From: Tanypteryx hageni
Taxonomy: Eukaryota > Arthropoda > Insecta > Odonata > Petaluridae
Reading direction: 5' to 3'
Assembly (NCBI GenBank): GCA_028673005.1
Contig: CM054113.1
Coordinates: 212,899,504 to 212,963,503 of the forward strand
Length of the DNA stretch: 64,000 bases
The position numbers and the translations under genes are program-made. Shown piece by piece: positions 48,031-60,771 of the stretch (position 1 is its first letter; each line of letters begins with the position of its first letter). The notes beneath the pieces were generated by a model. That model did not search any database. It was not told the DNA's origin and saw only the letters and a list, made by a program, of their open reading frames with translations.

Positions 48031-48302
48031 CAGTGGTGCATTTTTTAATTGCAGGCAACACAAGCACGGATAAATTTGCTAAGTGACATGCAATTTATTA
48101 AAAACCTACTATCAATATATAGACAATTTAAGTAGGTACTTATGGTAGGTTCTAAAGCCATCTTTATCGCCTTTCGATAATTATCTTTCTCCCTATTGAT
48201 TCGATGGTTAGGTAAGACGATGGATTAATTAAATTCAAAATTCTTAGAAGGCTCCGTGGGCCACCTGAAATCGAGATGCGGGCCACAGGTTGCACACCAC
48301 TG
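48031..48302. mobile_element. Non-autonomous hAT element, unit 11
   Basis: Ends intact; right end has the CCGTGGGCCACCTG state of units 1-6, unlike neighbouring unit 10. Confidence 0.85.
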
Positions 48303-49360
48303 GTTTAAGAGATAGAAATCTCAAGTGAGGTATGTACGCTGTAACTGATTTAATTTTTGATTGTTCCATTAATTACTACCTACTGGTTATAAAATAAATA
48401 GGCAAATCACAAATTCTGTATTTCCTTTCACTTCGCTTCTGATATATCCTTTACCAGTGCTTAGACGTTAGACCAAGCCGTTATAATTTATCCTTTTTGA
48501 CACGATAGCATTCATCGCTAAGAACGCCTTCTCTTCCGACTCAAACGGGGCGGACGGAAGAGAGTGTGACAGACATCCAAACGATCCCGAGATGACGTTT
48601 CATATTAGCCAGGCACCTCGTAGTTCCAAATCATATCACGTGTGGCGCCGCTGTAGCTGCTGGACGAGCAATTCTTGTAGTTTTCCTATTCACTCCATAT
48701 AAAGTTTCGTTTATTTGCCATAAGTGCTTGTCCACAATTTGATGGAAAATTGTTTGATATAAGTTCATTATATCAAACTAGGAGCCTTTTTTCTCGTGCC
48801 GTCCAGCGGTACATCATTGTTGGCTGTTTCCGTGGCAACCTCGCCATTCAGAACTATACAATTGTTCACGGAGGAGAGAAGTAATGAACGATAGAGGTAA
48901 CTTTTTTCTTTGTCCACAATATTAATGAAAATCTGGTAAATCTCAGATCTTTGATCGTAGCATAGCTCAGGTGATTAGTGGTATTATAGCTAAATGTAGG
49001 GTTAATTCTCATTGCAATTAAAGAACTAATATCCGTCACGAAAGCAAGAAAACATAAGTTGGCATTTGATATAATCGAGCTTAGTGACTTTGAATGCCGA
49101 TAACCATAAACTTAGACGCAGATTCCTTCGTGGGTGTCGCTAATCACGGATCCCGCTTCCGGTGCACCCCGATCACCATACCTTGACCGCTACAAACGCT
49201 GTCCACTGGCAATGATTTTTTCGTCCTCGGCAATAAGACTAGCTATTCATGCTTACGGAACCAGTGAATTATGCAATCCGATCAGTGTCCTATCTTGCAT
49301 TATCAAAACGTTTACTTTCCTAAGGAGATAGGTTGTATCAATCCATTATTTTAACAATGG

Positions 49361-49782
49361 GTGACAAATAGGGTGTTGATCATGTTGAGAAAAAGGATTC
49401 TTCCAATTCCAAGGTTAACAAGGAATCCGATGAAGTTATCACATGAATTTAAAAAAAGTTGCGTTGCTAAATCAGTGTTGTTGAAATCCACCGGACATGA
49501 GATATCAAGGCTTGCTGTCATGCTTGCAGTCATATCCGTCGTGCGAAATCTGACTCCCTACTTAATTTTAAATCGTATAATGATGCCAAAGGAAAAGTTA
49601 CCGTCAGGTGTGATCTTTCACGCGCATAAGAAAGGGTGGATGAACGAAGAACCTGTGTTAGATTGGCTGAAGGTTGTTTGGGGTCGCGTTCTATTCAAGG
49701 TTTAGTTTTTTCCTCTAAAAACTTTCCGAAAATCTTAGGGTCGCGTTATATTTAAGGTCGCTTTATATTCGAGACAATACGG
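49361..49782 (+). mobile_element. pogo/Tigger remnant, unit 11
   Basis: Protein fragment identical to unit 1; right end and TA intact. Confidence 0.8.
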
Positions 49783-50525
49783 TAGTTCGTGAGTACAACC
49801 ACTTCAATCTAAGTAGATAAATGAGTTAATACAAACGATAGTTTTAAGATATTATTTTTTTGATAATCTATGAATAGTTCAAAAGGTATAAAAATGAGCA
49901 AGCCATCAACATACGTTATATTTGAAATACTTTTCTCATTTCTGTCTGCAGAGTTATTCCAGACGTCCACCAAATCCGCCAGGATATGGGCAATATTGTT
50001 CCTGATATCGTGCATCATCGCCATCGCCTGGCGGATTTGGTGGGGTCTGCGTCGTTACTTGGTCGGCCGGCGGCGAGGATGGTCTCCTGAAGACCCCGGC
50101 GCAAACAACTTGCCCTTTCCTTCCCCTGTAAGTATAGTAAGCCTAAAGCGGCAATAATATATTTCTTCTCTTATTTTATTAACACTTCTAATACGTTATT
50201 TTCAATAGTTGATAACAAAAGTGTCCAATCGTCTCTGACGAATACGGAAAGGTCGTTTTCGAAGAAAATAACCCATTTTCATTATTCTCCTTCATCAGTG
50301 TGCCTAGTGCAGTAGAAATTAGTTAAAACAAGTCAAGTGGGTGCAGTAGGATATAGCTTTATTGGCTGAACAGTAGGAATAAAGCATGAGAATTGTGCAG
50401 AGTTATGTTTATTATTACTATTTAGTTTAAGTATCTTGATTTTTAATAGAGATTTGTAGATTCTACAAATCAGTTAATATTTAGCTCTCCATTCATTAAT
50501 TGGTTTATTCTGGCAATTATTTCAG

Positions 50526-50883
50526 GTGGAGGAGAGGGCAGAGGAGGAGGAATTTCAGGGGGTGGTGATTGATGGAGGCGATGATAGGGTTGCGGTGGGA
50601 TAGGGGGAGGAGGTGTGGAGAGGGAAGCGGGAGTGGGTTCAGTGGTTCAAGCTGGTGGAGAGGGAGGAGATGGTGGAGAGGGAGGAGATACTGGTGAGGG
50701 GGAAGAGAGGGGAGAGGGGGAAGGGAGGGTAGAGCGTGAAGATAGGGGTGAGGGACAAGAGAGTGGAGAGGTGGAAGAGGAGGGAGAGGGGGAAGAAAGG
50801 GGAGAGAGGGGAGGAGGGTGAGAAGGGGAAGAGGGGGGGAGAGGGAGAAGAGAGGGTAGAGGGGGAACAGGGGGGTTAGGGGG
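50526..50883. repeat. G-rich polypurine tract
   Basis: Standard length (7-G run present) but carrying the GGGTTAGGGG state of the unit 10-11 class. Confidence 0.9.
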
Positions 50884-51044
50884 AAAATTTGGTATTCGAT
50901 GTTGAGGAGTTTCAGGGTAGGGGTGATTTTAATAGGGGGGTGAATGGTGTTCGAGATATTCGATGATATTCCTTACGCGGGTGGGCGACAATTTTGATTG
51001 CCGCTCGTTGGGACGTGCGCCCATCATCATCCACGTGTTAGCGT

Positions 51045-51521
51045 ATGGTTCGCACCAGACTACACCCCACCACCCCTGGTCAAGCGACCAACCAAGAACA
51101 GTCACTGAATATGGCTTCTACATCTTCCCCGGGCCACGGTCAACGTTCAGCTTCACCGCCTCTGTTTTCAGATGATCCGCGATTCCAACAGGCCATGGAA
51201 AAGATAGAATCGCTCTCGCAACAGTTATTCGTCTTTATGGAAACGAGATCTTCACATAACAAGTCGGCGGGTTCAATTCCTCCGCCGCCACCAACTTGGT
51301 CGAGTCTTCGCCGATCTGAACCTGTCACTGCCGATTTGCCACCAGACGCAGAAGTCTTACAGCTTGCGGGACAGGTCAGCACAGCCATTGTCTCCAACAA
51401 GTTTCGCGCTCGTGACCTTCACGAGGCCACCCTACTTCTTAACCTTGCTTCTACGTGGGAGCAACTACCCATAGCGGCCAAAGCCTTTTATATCAACGGC
51501 TTCGAGTGTTGGGAGTTGTAG
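51045..51521 (+). pseudogene. gag-like retroelement remnant, unit 12
   Basis: Same protein as units 10 and 11. Confidence 0.55.
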
Positions 51522-51566
51522 CGCGGCACGGGTGAGAGATAGCCGCCCGATTGACCACGCCCGCTG

Positions 51567-52448
51567 ATGATGAAGCTTTGCACATCCCCCCTGGGATATT
51601 GCCTCAGCCACGGCCACAGGTGGTCGTGGCAAATCAACAACCATCGACGTCTACCTCCGGCTCCAGATCAAGGCCTTTGCAGCGACCCCAGCCCCCCCGA
51701 GCGCGCGGACGAAGAAGACCCGGCACCCGCTCCGCGAGATATTGAACCACCGGTCCTTCATCTACCCGGATCTACAGCGCCTGTTCCGCACCAGGGCCTG
51801 GATCCAGAGCTTGAGGACATATTTTTGGCATGGAGAGACTCAGCCAAACCGGACGACCCTGTTACCTGGGACACCGACCTCCAGGACAACGCCTCAACAG
51901 CTGATTCCCAGGATTCTGGCTTATCCACGGATTCACGAGATGGCAGTCTCACTCGTGAAGAAGATCCTGACCAAGGTAGCGGACTGCCTTTCAACTGGGA
52001 AGGTGCAATCCCACTTCCAGCGGGCCCTGCACAAGCAATAAGACCCGTAAGTACTTAGCTGCCAGTGCCCTTGCCATATCCTTATGCCAGTGCCTCGGTG
52101 TATGAGTTATTTAGAGATGGTGCATATCTTCCTAAGCCACCCCAAGCTCCCTATGTATATGCGCCCTCACAAGACTCCCCAGAATTAATAGAAACTATAG
52201 AAAGATTGATTTTAAGAGGAGTTGTGTCGCAGGCTCCAGTCCGGTGTGCCTTTAATGCTAGGCTTATTCCCAAGGCCCGTGGAGGATTTCGGCTTATACA
52301 TGATCTATCCCCATGGACAGATTTTTATAATAAGCCCGAATTTAAGCTCAAAGATGCAGCTCAAGCGATGCTATTGATACCCTTTTCACTGCGGATGATT
52401 AAACTTGACCTGGAGGAAGCATTTTTCCAAATTCCAATCAAAAATTAG
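51567..52448 (+). pseudogene. Retrotransposon pol fragment, unit 12 (internal stop)
   Basis: TGG to TAG at 52056-52058 splits the frame into a 163-codon linker part and a 127-codon RT part (52065-52448). The RT part has VVSQ, FNARL, DLSPW and PEFKL. Confidence 0.8.
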
Positions 52449-52636
52449 CATTTGAGCCTCAGTAAGACAGAGTAAGCACTGCATGTGGCCCACAGCCCAC
52501 CAGTTTGACAAACCTGATGTATGACAGACAAACTCTGACATGATCTGTGAAGGAACGATTAGAAAATATATTCCGAACCTACAACATTTTCCACACAAAA
52601 GTCAGCGTCAGTCATAATTACGACATATGTTCAAGA

Positions 52637-52907
52637 CAGTGGTGCAGTTTTTAATTGCAGGCAACACAAGCACGGATAAATTTGCTAAGTGACATGCAAT
52701 TTATAAAAACCTACTATCAATATATAGACAATTTAAGTAGGTACTTATGGTAGGTTCTAAAGCCATCTTTATCGCCTTTCGATAATTATCTTTCTTTCTA
52801 TTGATTCGATGGTTAGGTAAGACGATGGATTAATTAAATTCAAAATTCTTAGAAGGCTCCGTGGGCCATCTGAAATCGAGATGCGGGCCACAGGTTGCAC
52901 ACCACTG
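52637..52907. mobile_element. Non-autonomous hAT element, unit 12
   Basis: The left duplication has decayed to GTTCAAGA, the left end reads CAGTGGTGCAG, and one T is lost inside, giving 271 bp. CCGTGGGCCATCTG combines the two right-end states. Confidence 0.85.
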
Positions 52908-53965
52908 GTTTAAGAGATAGAAATCTCAAGTGAGGTATGTACGCTGTAACTGATTTAATTTTTGATTGTTCCATTAATTACTACCTACTGGTTATAAAAT
53001 AAATAGGCAAATCACAAATTCTGTATTTCCTTTGACTTCGCTTCTGATATATCCTTTAGCAGTGCTTAGACGTTAGACCAAGCCGTTATAATTTATCCTT
53101 TTTGACACGATAGCATTCATCGCTAAGAACGCCTTCTATACTGACTCAAACGGGGCGGACGGAAGAGAGTGTGACAGACATCCAAACCATCCCGAGATGA
53201 CGTTTCATATTAGCCAGGCACCTCGTAGTTCCAAATTCTATCACGTGTGGCGCCGCTGTAGCTGCTGGACGAGCAATTCTTGTAGTTTTCCTATTCACTC
53301 CATATAAAGTTTCGTTTATTTGCCATAAGTGCTTTTCCACAATTTGATGGAAAATTGTTTGATATAAGTTCATTATATCAAACTAGGAGCCTTTTTTCTC
53401 GTGCCGTCCAGCGGTACATCATTGTTGGCTGTTTCCGTGGCAACCTCGCCATTCAGAACTATACAATTTTTCACGGAGGAGAGAAGTAATGAACGATAGA
53501 GGTAACTTTTTTCTTTGTCCACAATATTAATGAAAATCTGGTAAATCTCAGATCTTTGATCGTAGCATAGCTCAGGTGATTAGTGGAATTATAGCTAAAT
53601 GTAGGGTTAATTCTCATTGCAATTAAAGAACTAATATCCGTCATGAAAGCAAGAAAACATAAGTTGGCATTTGATATAATCGAGCTTAGTGACTTTGAAT
53701 GCCGATAACCATAAACTTAGACGCAGATTCCTTCGTGGGTGTCGCTAATCACGGATCCCGCTTCCGGTGCACCCCGATCACCATACCTTGACCGCTACAA
53801 ACGCTGTCCACTGGCAATGATTTTTTCGTCCTCGGCAATAAGACTAGCTATTCATGCTTACGGAACCAGTGAATTATGCAATCCGATCAGTGTCCTATCT
53901 TGCATTATCAAAACGTTTACTTTCCTAAGGAGATAGGTTGTATCAATCCATTATTTTAACAATGG

Positions 53966-54387
53966 GTGACAAATAGGGTGTTGATCATGTTGAGAAAAAG
54001 GATTCTTCCAATTCCAAGGTTAACAAGGAATCCGATGAAGTTATCACATGAATTTAAAAAAAGTTGCGTTGCTAAATCAGTGTTGTTGAAATCCACCGGA
54101 CATGAGATATCAAGGCTTGCTATCATGCTTGCAGTCATATCCGTCGTGCGAAATCTGACTCCCTACTTAATTTTAAATCGTATAATGATGCCAAAGGAAA
54201 AGTTACCGTCAGGTGTGATCTTTCACGCGCATAAGAAAGGGTGGATGAACGAAGAACCTGTGTTAGATTGGCTGAAGGTTGTTTGGGGTCGCGTTCTATT
54301 CAAGGTTTAGTTTTTTCCTCTAAAAACTTTCCGAAAATCTTAGGGTCGCGTTATATTTAAGGTCGCTTTATATTCGAGACAATACGG
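53966..54387 (+). mobile_element. pogo/Tigger remnant, unit 12
   Basis: One conservative change (LAIMLAV); right end and TA intact. Confidence 0.8.
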
Positions 54388-54474
54388 TAGTTCGTGAGTA
54401 CAACCACTTCAATCAAAGTAGATAAATGAGTTAATACAAACGATAGTTTTAAGATATTATTTTTTTGATAATCT

Positions 54475-54762
54475 ATGAATAGTTCAAAAGGTATAAAAAT
54501 GAGCAAGCCGTCGACATACGTTAAATTTGAAATACTTTTCTCATTTCTGTCTGCAGAGTTATTCCAGACGTCCACCAAATCCGCCAGGATATGGGCAATA
54601 TTGTTCCTGATATAGTGCATCATCGCCATCGCCTGGCGGATTTGGTGGGGTCTGCGTCGTTACTTGGTCGGCCGGCGGCGAGGATGGTCTCCTGAAGACC
54701 CCGGCGCAAACAACTTGCCCTTTCCTTCCCCTGTAAGTATAGTAAGCCTAAAGCGGCAATAA
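54475..54762 (+). pseudogene. Hypothetical membrane-segment ORF, unit 12, stopped
   Basis: TCG is TAG at 54613-54615, within the hydrophobic segment, so this copy cannot make the product. The other 13 visible copies remain open. Confidence 0.35.
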
Positions 54763-55130
54763 TATATTTCTTCTCTTATTTTATTAACCCTTCTAATACG
54801 TTATTTTCAATAGTTGATAACAAAAGTGTCCAATCGTCTCTGACGAATACGGAAAGGTCGTTTTCGAAGAAAATAACCCATTTTCATTATTCTCCTTCAT
54901 CAGTGTGCCTAGTGCAGTAGAAATTAGTTAAAACAAGTCAAGTGGGTGCAGTAGGATATAGCTTTATTGGCTGAACAGTAGGAATAAAGCATGAGAATTG
55001 TGCAGAGTTATGTTTATTATTACTATTTAGTTTAAGTATCTTGATTTTTAATAGAGATTTGTAGATTCTACAAATCAGTTAATATTTAGCTCTCCATTCA
55101 TTAATTGGTTTATTCTGGCAATTATTTCAG

Positions 55131-55488
55131 GTGGAGGAGAGGGCAGAGGAAGAGGAATTTCAGGGGGTGGTGATTGATGGAGGTGATGATAGGGTTGCGG
55201 TGGGATAGGGGGAGGAGGTGTGGAGAGGGAAGCGGGAGTGGGTTCAGTGGTTCAAGCTGGTGGAGAGGGAGGAGATGGTGGAGAGGGAGGAGATACTGGT
55301 GAGGGGGAAGAGAGGGGAGAGGGGGAAGGGAGGGTAGAGCGTGAAGATAGGGGTGAGGGACAAGAGAGTGGAGAGGTGGAAGAGGAGTGAGAGGGGGAAG
55401 AAAGGGGAGAGAGGGGAGGAGGATGAGAAGGGGAAGAGGGGGGGAGAGGGAGAAGAGAGGGTAGAGGGGGAACAGGGGGGTGAGGAGG
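55131..55488. repeat. G-rich polypurine tract
   Basis: Several private changes: GGAAGAGGAATTTC near 55146, GAGGTGATG near 55180, GAGGAGTGAGAGG near 55382 and GTGAGGAGG near 55480. These open a long Pro/Leu-rich reading frame on the - strand, a composition artefact. Confidence 0.9.
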
Positions 55489-55648
55489 AAAATTTGGTAT
55501 TCGATGTTGAGGAGTTTCAGGGTAGGGGTGATTTTAATAGGGGGGAAATGGTGTTCGATATATTCGATGATATTACTTACGCGGGTGGGCGACAATTTTG
55601 ATTGCCGCTCGTTGGGACGTGCGCCCATCATCATCCACGTGTTAGCGT

Positions 55649-56125
55649 ATGGTTCGCACCAGACTACACCCCACCACCCCTGGTCAAGCGACCAACCAAG
55701 AACAGTCACTGAATATGGCTTCTACATCTTCCCCGGACCACGGTCAACGTTCAGCTTCACCGCCTCTGTTTTCAGATGATCCGCGATTCCAACAGGCCAT
55801 GGAAAAGATAGAATCGCTCTCGCAACAGTTATTCGTCTTTATGGAAACGAGATCTTCACATAACACGTCGGCGGGTTCAATTCCTCCGCCGCCACCAACT
55901 TGGTCGAGTCTTCGCCGATCTGAACCTGCCACTGCCGATTTGCCACCAGACGCAGAAGTCTTACAGCTTGCGGGACAGGTCAGCACAGCCATTGTCTCCA
56001 ACAAGTTTCGCGCTCGTGACCTTCACGAGGCCACCCTACTTCTTAACCTTGCTTCTACGTGGGAGCAACTACCCATAGCGGCCAAAGCCTTTTATATCAT
56101 CGGCTTCGAGTGTTGGGAGTTGTAG
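55649..56125 (+). pseudogene. gag-like retroelement remnant, unit 13
   Basis: Returns to the first gag class (NTSAG, EPATAD, YIIGF) with a private SSPDHG, although it is flanked on both sides by units of the second class. Confidence 0.55.
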
Positions 56126-56170
56126 CGCGGCACGGGTGGGAGATAGCCGCCCGATTGACCACGCCCGCTG

Positions 56171-57055
56171 ATGATGAAGCTTTGCACATCCCCCCTGGGA
56201 TTTTGCCTCAGCCATGGCCACAGGTGGTCGTGGCAAATCAACAACCATCGACGTCTACCTCCGTCTCCAGATCAAGGCCTTTGCAGCGACCCCAGCCCCC
56301 CCCCCGAGCGCGCGGACGAAGAAGAGCCGGCACCCGCTCCGCGAGATATTGAACCACCGGTCCTTCATCTACCCGGATCTCCAGCGCCTGGTCCGCACCA
56401 GGGCCTGGATCCAGAGCTTGAGGACATATTTTTGGCCTGGAGAGACTCAGCCAAACCTGACGACCCTGTTACCTGGGACACCGACCTCCAGGACAACGCC
56501 TCAACAGCTGATTCCCAGGATTCTGGCTTATCCACGGATTCACGAGATGGCAGTCCCACTCGTGAAGAAGATCCTGAACAAGGTAGCGGACTTCCCTTCA
56601 ACTGGGAAGGCGCAATCCCACCTCCAGCGGGCCCTGCACAAGCAATTAGACCCGTAAGTACTTGGCTGCCAGTGCCCTTGCCATATCCTTATGCCAGTGC
56701 CTCGGTGTATGAGTTATTTAGAGATGGTGCATATCTTCCTAAGCCACTCCAAGCTCCCTATGTATATGCGCCCTCACAAGACTCCCCAGAATTAATAGAA
56801 ACTATAGAAAGATTGATTTTAAGAGGAGTTGTGTCGCAGGCTCCAGTCCGGTGTGCCTTTAATGCTAGGCTTATTCCCAAGGCCCGTGGAGGATTTCGGC
56901 TTATACATGATCTATCCCCATGGACAGATTTTTATAATAAGCCCGAATTTAAGCTCAAAGATGCAGCTCAAGCGATGCTATTGATACCCTTTTCACTGCG
57001 GATGATTAAACTTGACCTGGAGGAAGCATTTTTCCAAATTCCAATCAAAAATTAG
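56171..57055 (+). pseudogene. Retrotransposon pol fragment, unit 13
   Basis: Poly-C run of 10 C adds one proline (294 codons). RT part matches unit 12; private YLPKPLQ. Confidence 0.8.
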
Positions 57056-57243
57056 CATTTGAGCCGCAGTAAGACAGAGTAAGCACTGCATGTGGCCCAC
57101 AGCCCACCAGTTTGACAAACCTGATGTATGACAGACAAACTCTGACATGATCTGTGAAGGAACGATTAGAAAATATATTCCGAACCTACAACATTTTCCA
57201 CACAAAAGTCAGCCTCAGTCATAATTACGACTTATGTTTAAGA

Positions 57244-57515
57244 CAGTGGTGCATTTTTTAATTGCAGGCAACACAAGCACGGATAAATTTGCTAAGTGAC
57301 ATGCAATTTATTAAAAACCTACTATCAATATATAGACAATTTAAGTAGGTACTTATGGTAGGTTCTAAAGCCATCTTTATCGCCTTTCGATAATTATCTT
57401 TCTCCCTATTGATTCGATGGTTAGGTAAGACGATGGATTAATTAAATTCAAAATTCTTAGAAGGCTCAGTGGGCCATCTGAAATCGAGATGCGGGCCACA
57501 GGTTGCACACCACTG
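57244..57515. mobile_element. Non-autonomous hAT element, unit 13
   Basis: Ends and target duplications intact, CAGTGGGCCATCTG variant. Confidence 0.85.
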
Positions 57516-58566
57516 GTTTAAGAGATAGAAATCTCAAGTGAGGTATGTACGCTGTAACTGATTTAATTTTTGATTGTTCCATTAATTACTACCTACTGGT
57601 TATAAAATAAATAGGCAAATCACAAATTCTGTATTTCCTTTGACTTCGCTTCTGATATATCCTTTAGCAGTGCTTAGACGTTAGACCAAGCCGTTATAAT
57701 TTATCCTTTTTGACACGATAGCATTCATCGCTAAGAACGCCTTCTATTCCGACTCAAACGGGGCGGACGGAAGAGAGTGTGACAGACATCCAAACGATCC
57801 CGAGATGACGTTTCATATTAGCCAGGCACCTCGTAGTTCCAAATCCTATCACGTGTGGCGCCGCTGTAGCTGCTGGACGAGCAATTCTTGTAGTTTTCCT
57901 ATTCACTCCATATAAAATTTCGTTTATTTGCCATAAGTGCTTTTCCACAATTTGATGGAAAATTGTTTGATATAAGTTCATTATATCAAACTAGGAGCCT
58001 TTTTTCTCGTGCCGTCCAGCGGTACATCATTGTTGGCTGTTTCCGTGGCAACCTCGCCATTCAGAACTATACAATTGTTCACGGAGGAGAGAAGTAATGA
58101 ACGATAGAGGTAACTTTTTTCTTTGTCCACAATATTAATGAAAATCTGGTAAATCTCAGATCTTTGATCGTAGCATAGCTCAGGTGATTAGTGGAATTAT
58201 AGCTAAATGTAGGGTTAATTCTCATTGCAATTAAAGAACTAATATCCGTCACGAAAGCAAGAAAACATAAGTTGGCATTTGATATAATCGAGCTTAGTGA
58301 CTTTGAATGCCGATAACCATAGACTAAGACGCAGATTCCTTCGTGGGTGTCGCTAATCACGGATCCCGCTTCCGGTGCACCCCGATCACCATACCTTGAC
58401 CGCTACAAACGCTGTCCACTGGCAATGATTTTTTCGTCCTCGGCAATAAGACTAGCTATTCATGCTTACGGAACCAGTGAATTATGCAATCCGATCTGTG
58501 TCCTATCTTGCATTATCATAACGTTTACTTTCCTAAGGTTGTATCATTCCATTATTTTAACAATAG

Positions 58567-58988
58567 GTGACAAATAGTGTGTTGATCATGTTGAGAAAAA
58601 GGATTCTTCCAATTCCAAGGTTATCAAGGAATCCGATGAAGTTATCACATGAATTTACAAAAAGTTGCGTTGCTAAATCAGTGTTGTTGAAATCCACCGG
58701 ACATGAGATATCAAGGCTTGCTGTCATGCTTGCAGTCATATCCGTCGTGCGAAATCTGACTCCCTACTTAATTTTAAATTGTATAATGATGCCAAAGGAA
58801 AAGTTACCGTCAGGTGTGATCTTTCACGCGCATAAGAAAGGGTCGATGAACGAAGAACCTGTGTTAGATTGGCTGAAGGTTGTTTGGGGTCGCGTTCTAT
58901 TCAAGGTTTAGTTTTTTCCTCTAAAAACTTTCCAAAAATCTTAGGGTCGCGTTATATTTAAGGTCGCTTTATATTCGAGACAATACGG
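58567..58988 (+). mobile_element. pogo/Tigger remnant, unit 13 (divergent copy)
   Basis: Carries several private changes: TNSVLI, PRLSRN, HEFTKS, LILNCI and KKGSMNEE, the last removing the Trp of the GWM motif. The right end and TA remain. Confidence 0.8.
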
Positions 58989-59731
58989 TAGTTCGTGAGT
59001 ACAACCACTTCAATCTAAGTAGATAAATGAGTTAATACAAACGATAGTTTTAAGATATTATTTTTTTGATAATCTATGAATAGTTCAAAAGGTATAAAAA
59101 TGAGCAAGCCATCAACATACGTTATATTTGAAATACTTTTCTCATTTCTGTCTGCAGAGTTATTCCAGACGTCCACCAAATCCGCCAGGATATGGGCAAT
59201 ATTGTTCCTGATATCGTGCATCATCGCCATCGCCTGGCGGATTTGGTGGGGTCTGCGTCGTTACTTGGTCGGCCGGCGGCGAGGATGGTCTCCTGAAGAC
59301 CCCGGCGCAAACAACTTGCCCTTTCCTTCCCCTGTAAGTATAGTAAGCCTAAAGCGGCAATAATATATTTCTTCTCTTATTTTATTAACCCTTCTAATAC
59401 GTTATTTTCAATAGTTGATAACAAAAGTGTCCAATCGTCTCTGACGAATACGGAAAGGTCGTTTTCGAAGAAAATAACCCATTTTCATTATTCTCCTTCA
59501 TCAGTGTGCCTAGTGCAGTAGAAATTAGTTAAAACAAGTCAAGTGGGTGCAGTAGGATATAGCTTTATTGGCTGAACAGTAGGAATAAAGCATGAGAATT
59601 GTGCAGAGTTATGTTTATTATTACTATTTAGTTTAAGTATCTTGATTTTTAATAGAGATTTGTAGATTCTACAAATCAGTTAATATTTAGCTCTCCATTC
59701 ATTAATTGGTTTATTCTGGCAATTATTTCAG

Positions 59732-60088
59732 GTGGAGGAGAGGGCAGAGGAGGAGGAATTTCAGGGGGTGGTGATTGATGGAGGCGATGATAGGGTTGCG
59801 GTGGGATAGGGGGAGGAGGTGTGGAGAGGGAAGCGGGAGTGGGTTCAGTGGTTCAAGCTGGTGGAGAGGGAGGAGATGGTGGAGAGGGAGGAGATACTGG
59901 TGAGGGGGAAGAGAGGGGTGAGGGGGAAGGGAGGGTAGAGCGTGAAGTTAGGGGTGAGGGACAAGAGAGTGGAGAGGTGGAAGAGGAGGGAGAGGGGGAA
60001 GAAAGGGGAGAGCGGGGAGGAGGGTGAGAAGGGGAAGAGGGGGGAGAGGGAGAAGAGAGGGTAGAGGGGGAACAGGGGGGTTAGGGGG
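59732..60088. repeat. G-rich polypurine tract
   Basis: One base shorter, with the GGGTTAGGGG state. GTGAAGTTAGG near 59942 and GAGAGCGGGG near 60009 are private. Confidence 0.9.
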
Positions 60089-60249
60089 AAAATTTGGTAT
60101 TCGATGTTGAGGAGTTTCAGGGTAGGGGTGATTTTAATAGGGGGGTGAATGGTGTTCGAGATATTCGATGATATTCCTTACGCGGGTGGGCGACAATTTT
60201 GATTGCCGCTCGTTGGGACGTGCGCCCATCATCATCCACGTGTTAGCGT

Positions 60250-60726
60250 ATGGTTCGCACCAGACTACACCCCACCACCCCTGGTCAAGCGACCAACCAA
60301 GAACAGTCACTGAATATGGCTTCTACATCTTCCCCGGGCCACGGTCAACATTCAGCTTCAACGCCTCTGTTTTCAGATGATCCGCGATTCCAACAGACCA
60401 TGGAAAAGATAGAATCGCTCTCGCAACAGTTATTCGTCTTTATGGAAACGAGATCTTCACATAACAAGTCGGCGGGTTCAATTCCTCCGCCGCCACCAAC
60501 TTGGTCGAGTCTTCGCCGATCTGAACCTGTCACTGCCGATTTGCCACCAGACGCAGAAGCCTTACAGCTTGCAGGACAGGTCAGCACAGCCATTGTCTCC
60601 AACAAGTTTCGCGCTCGTGACCTTCACGAGGCCACCCTACTTCTTAACCTTGCTTCTACGTGGGAGCAACTACCCATAGCGGCCAAAGCCTTTTATATCA
60701 ACGGCTTCGAGTGTTGGGAGTTGTAG
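60250..60726 (+). pseudogene. gag-like retroelement remnant, unit 14
   Basis: Second gag class with private GQHSAS, QQTMEK and EALQLAG, plus the ASTPLF state of units 3 and 5. Confidence 0.55.
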
Positions 60727-60771
60727 CGCGGCACGGGTGAGAGATAGCCGCCCGATTGACCACGCCCGCTG

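Larger units (their letters stand above)
46079..50683. repeat. Repeat unit 11
   Basis: This 4605 bp unit has gag of the unit 10 class, pol linker close to unit 9, and a central block (CCTTTCACTTCG near 48425) close to units 2 and 4, so it is mosaic. The pol stop codon is TTG here, giving a 9-residue extension. Confidence 0.95.
50684..55288. repeat. Repeat unit 12
   Basis: This 4605 bp unit has pol split by a TAG at 52056-52058 and the membrane-segment ORF stopped at 54613-54615. One T is missing near 52704, and the left hAT target duplication has mutated to GTTCAAGA. Confidence 0.95.
55289..59889. repeat. Repeat unit 13
   Basis: This is the shortest unit at 4601 bp: one base is lost near 55545, the poly-C run is 10 C (+3), and 7 bp are lost near 58538. 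It holds a cluster of private changes at about 58,490-58,935. Confidence 0.95.

Noticed and set aside
55122..55709. 195-codon - strand ORF rich in Pro and Leu in unit 13
   Set aside because: It is the complement of the polypurine tract; low complexity and open only in this unit because of point changes.
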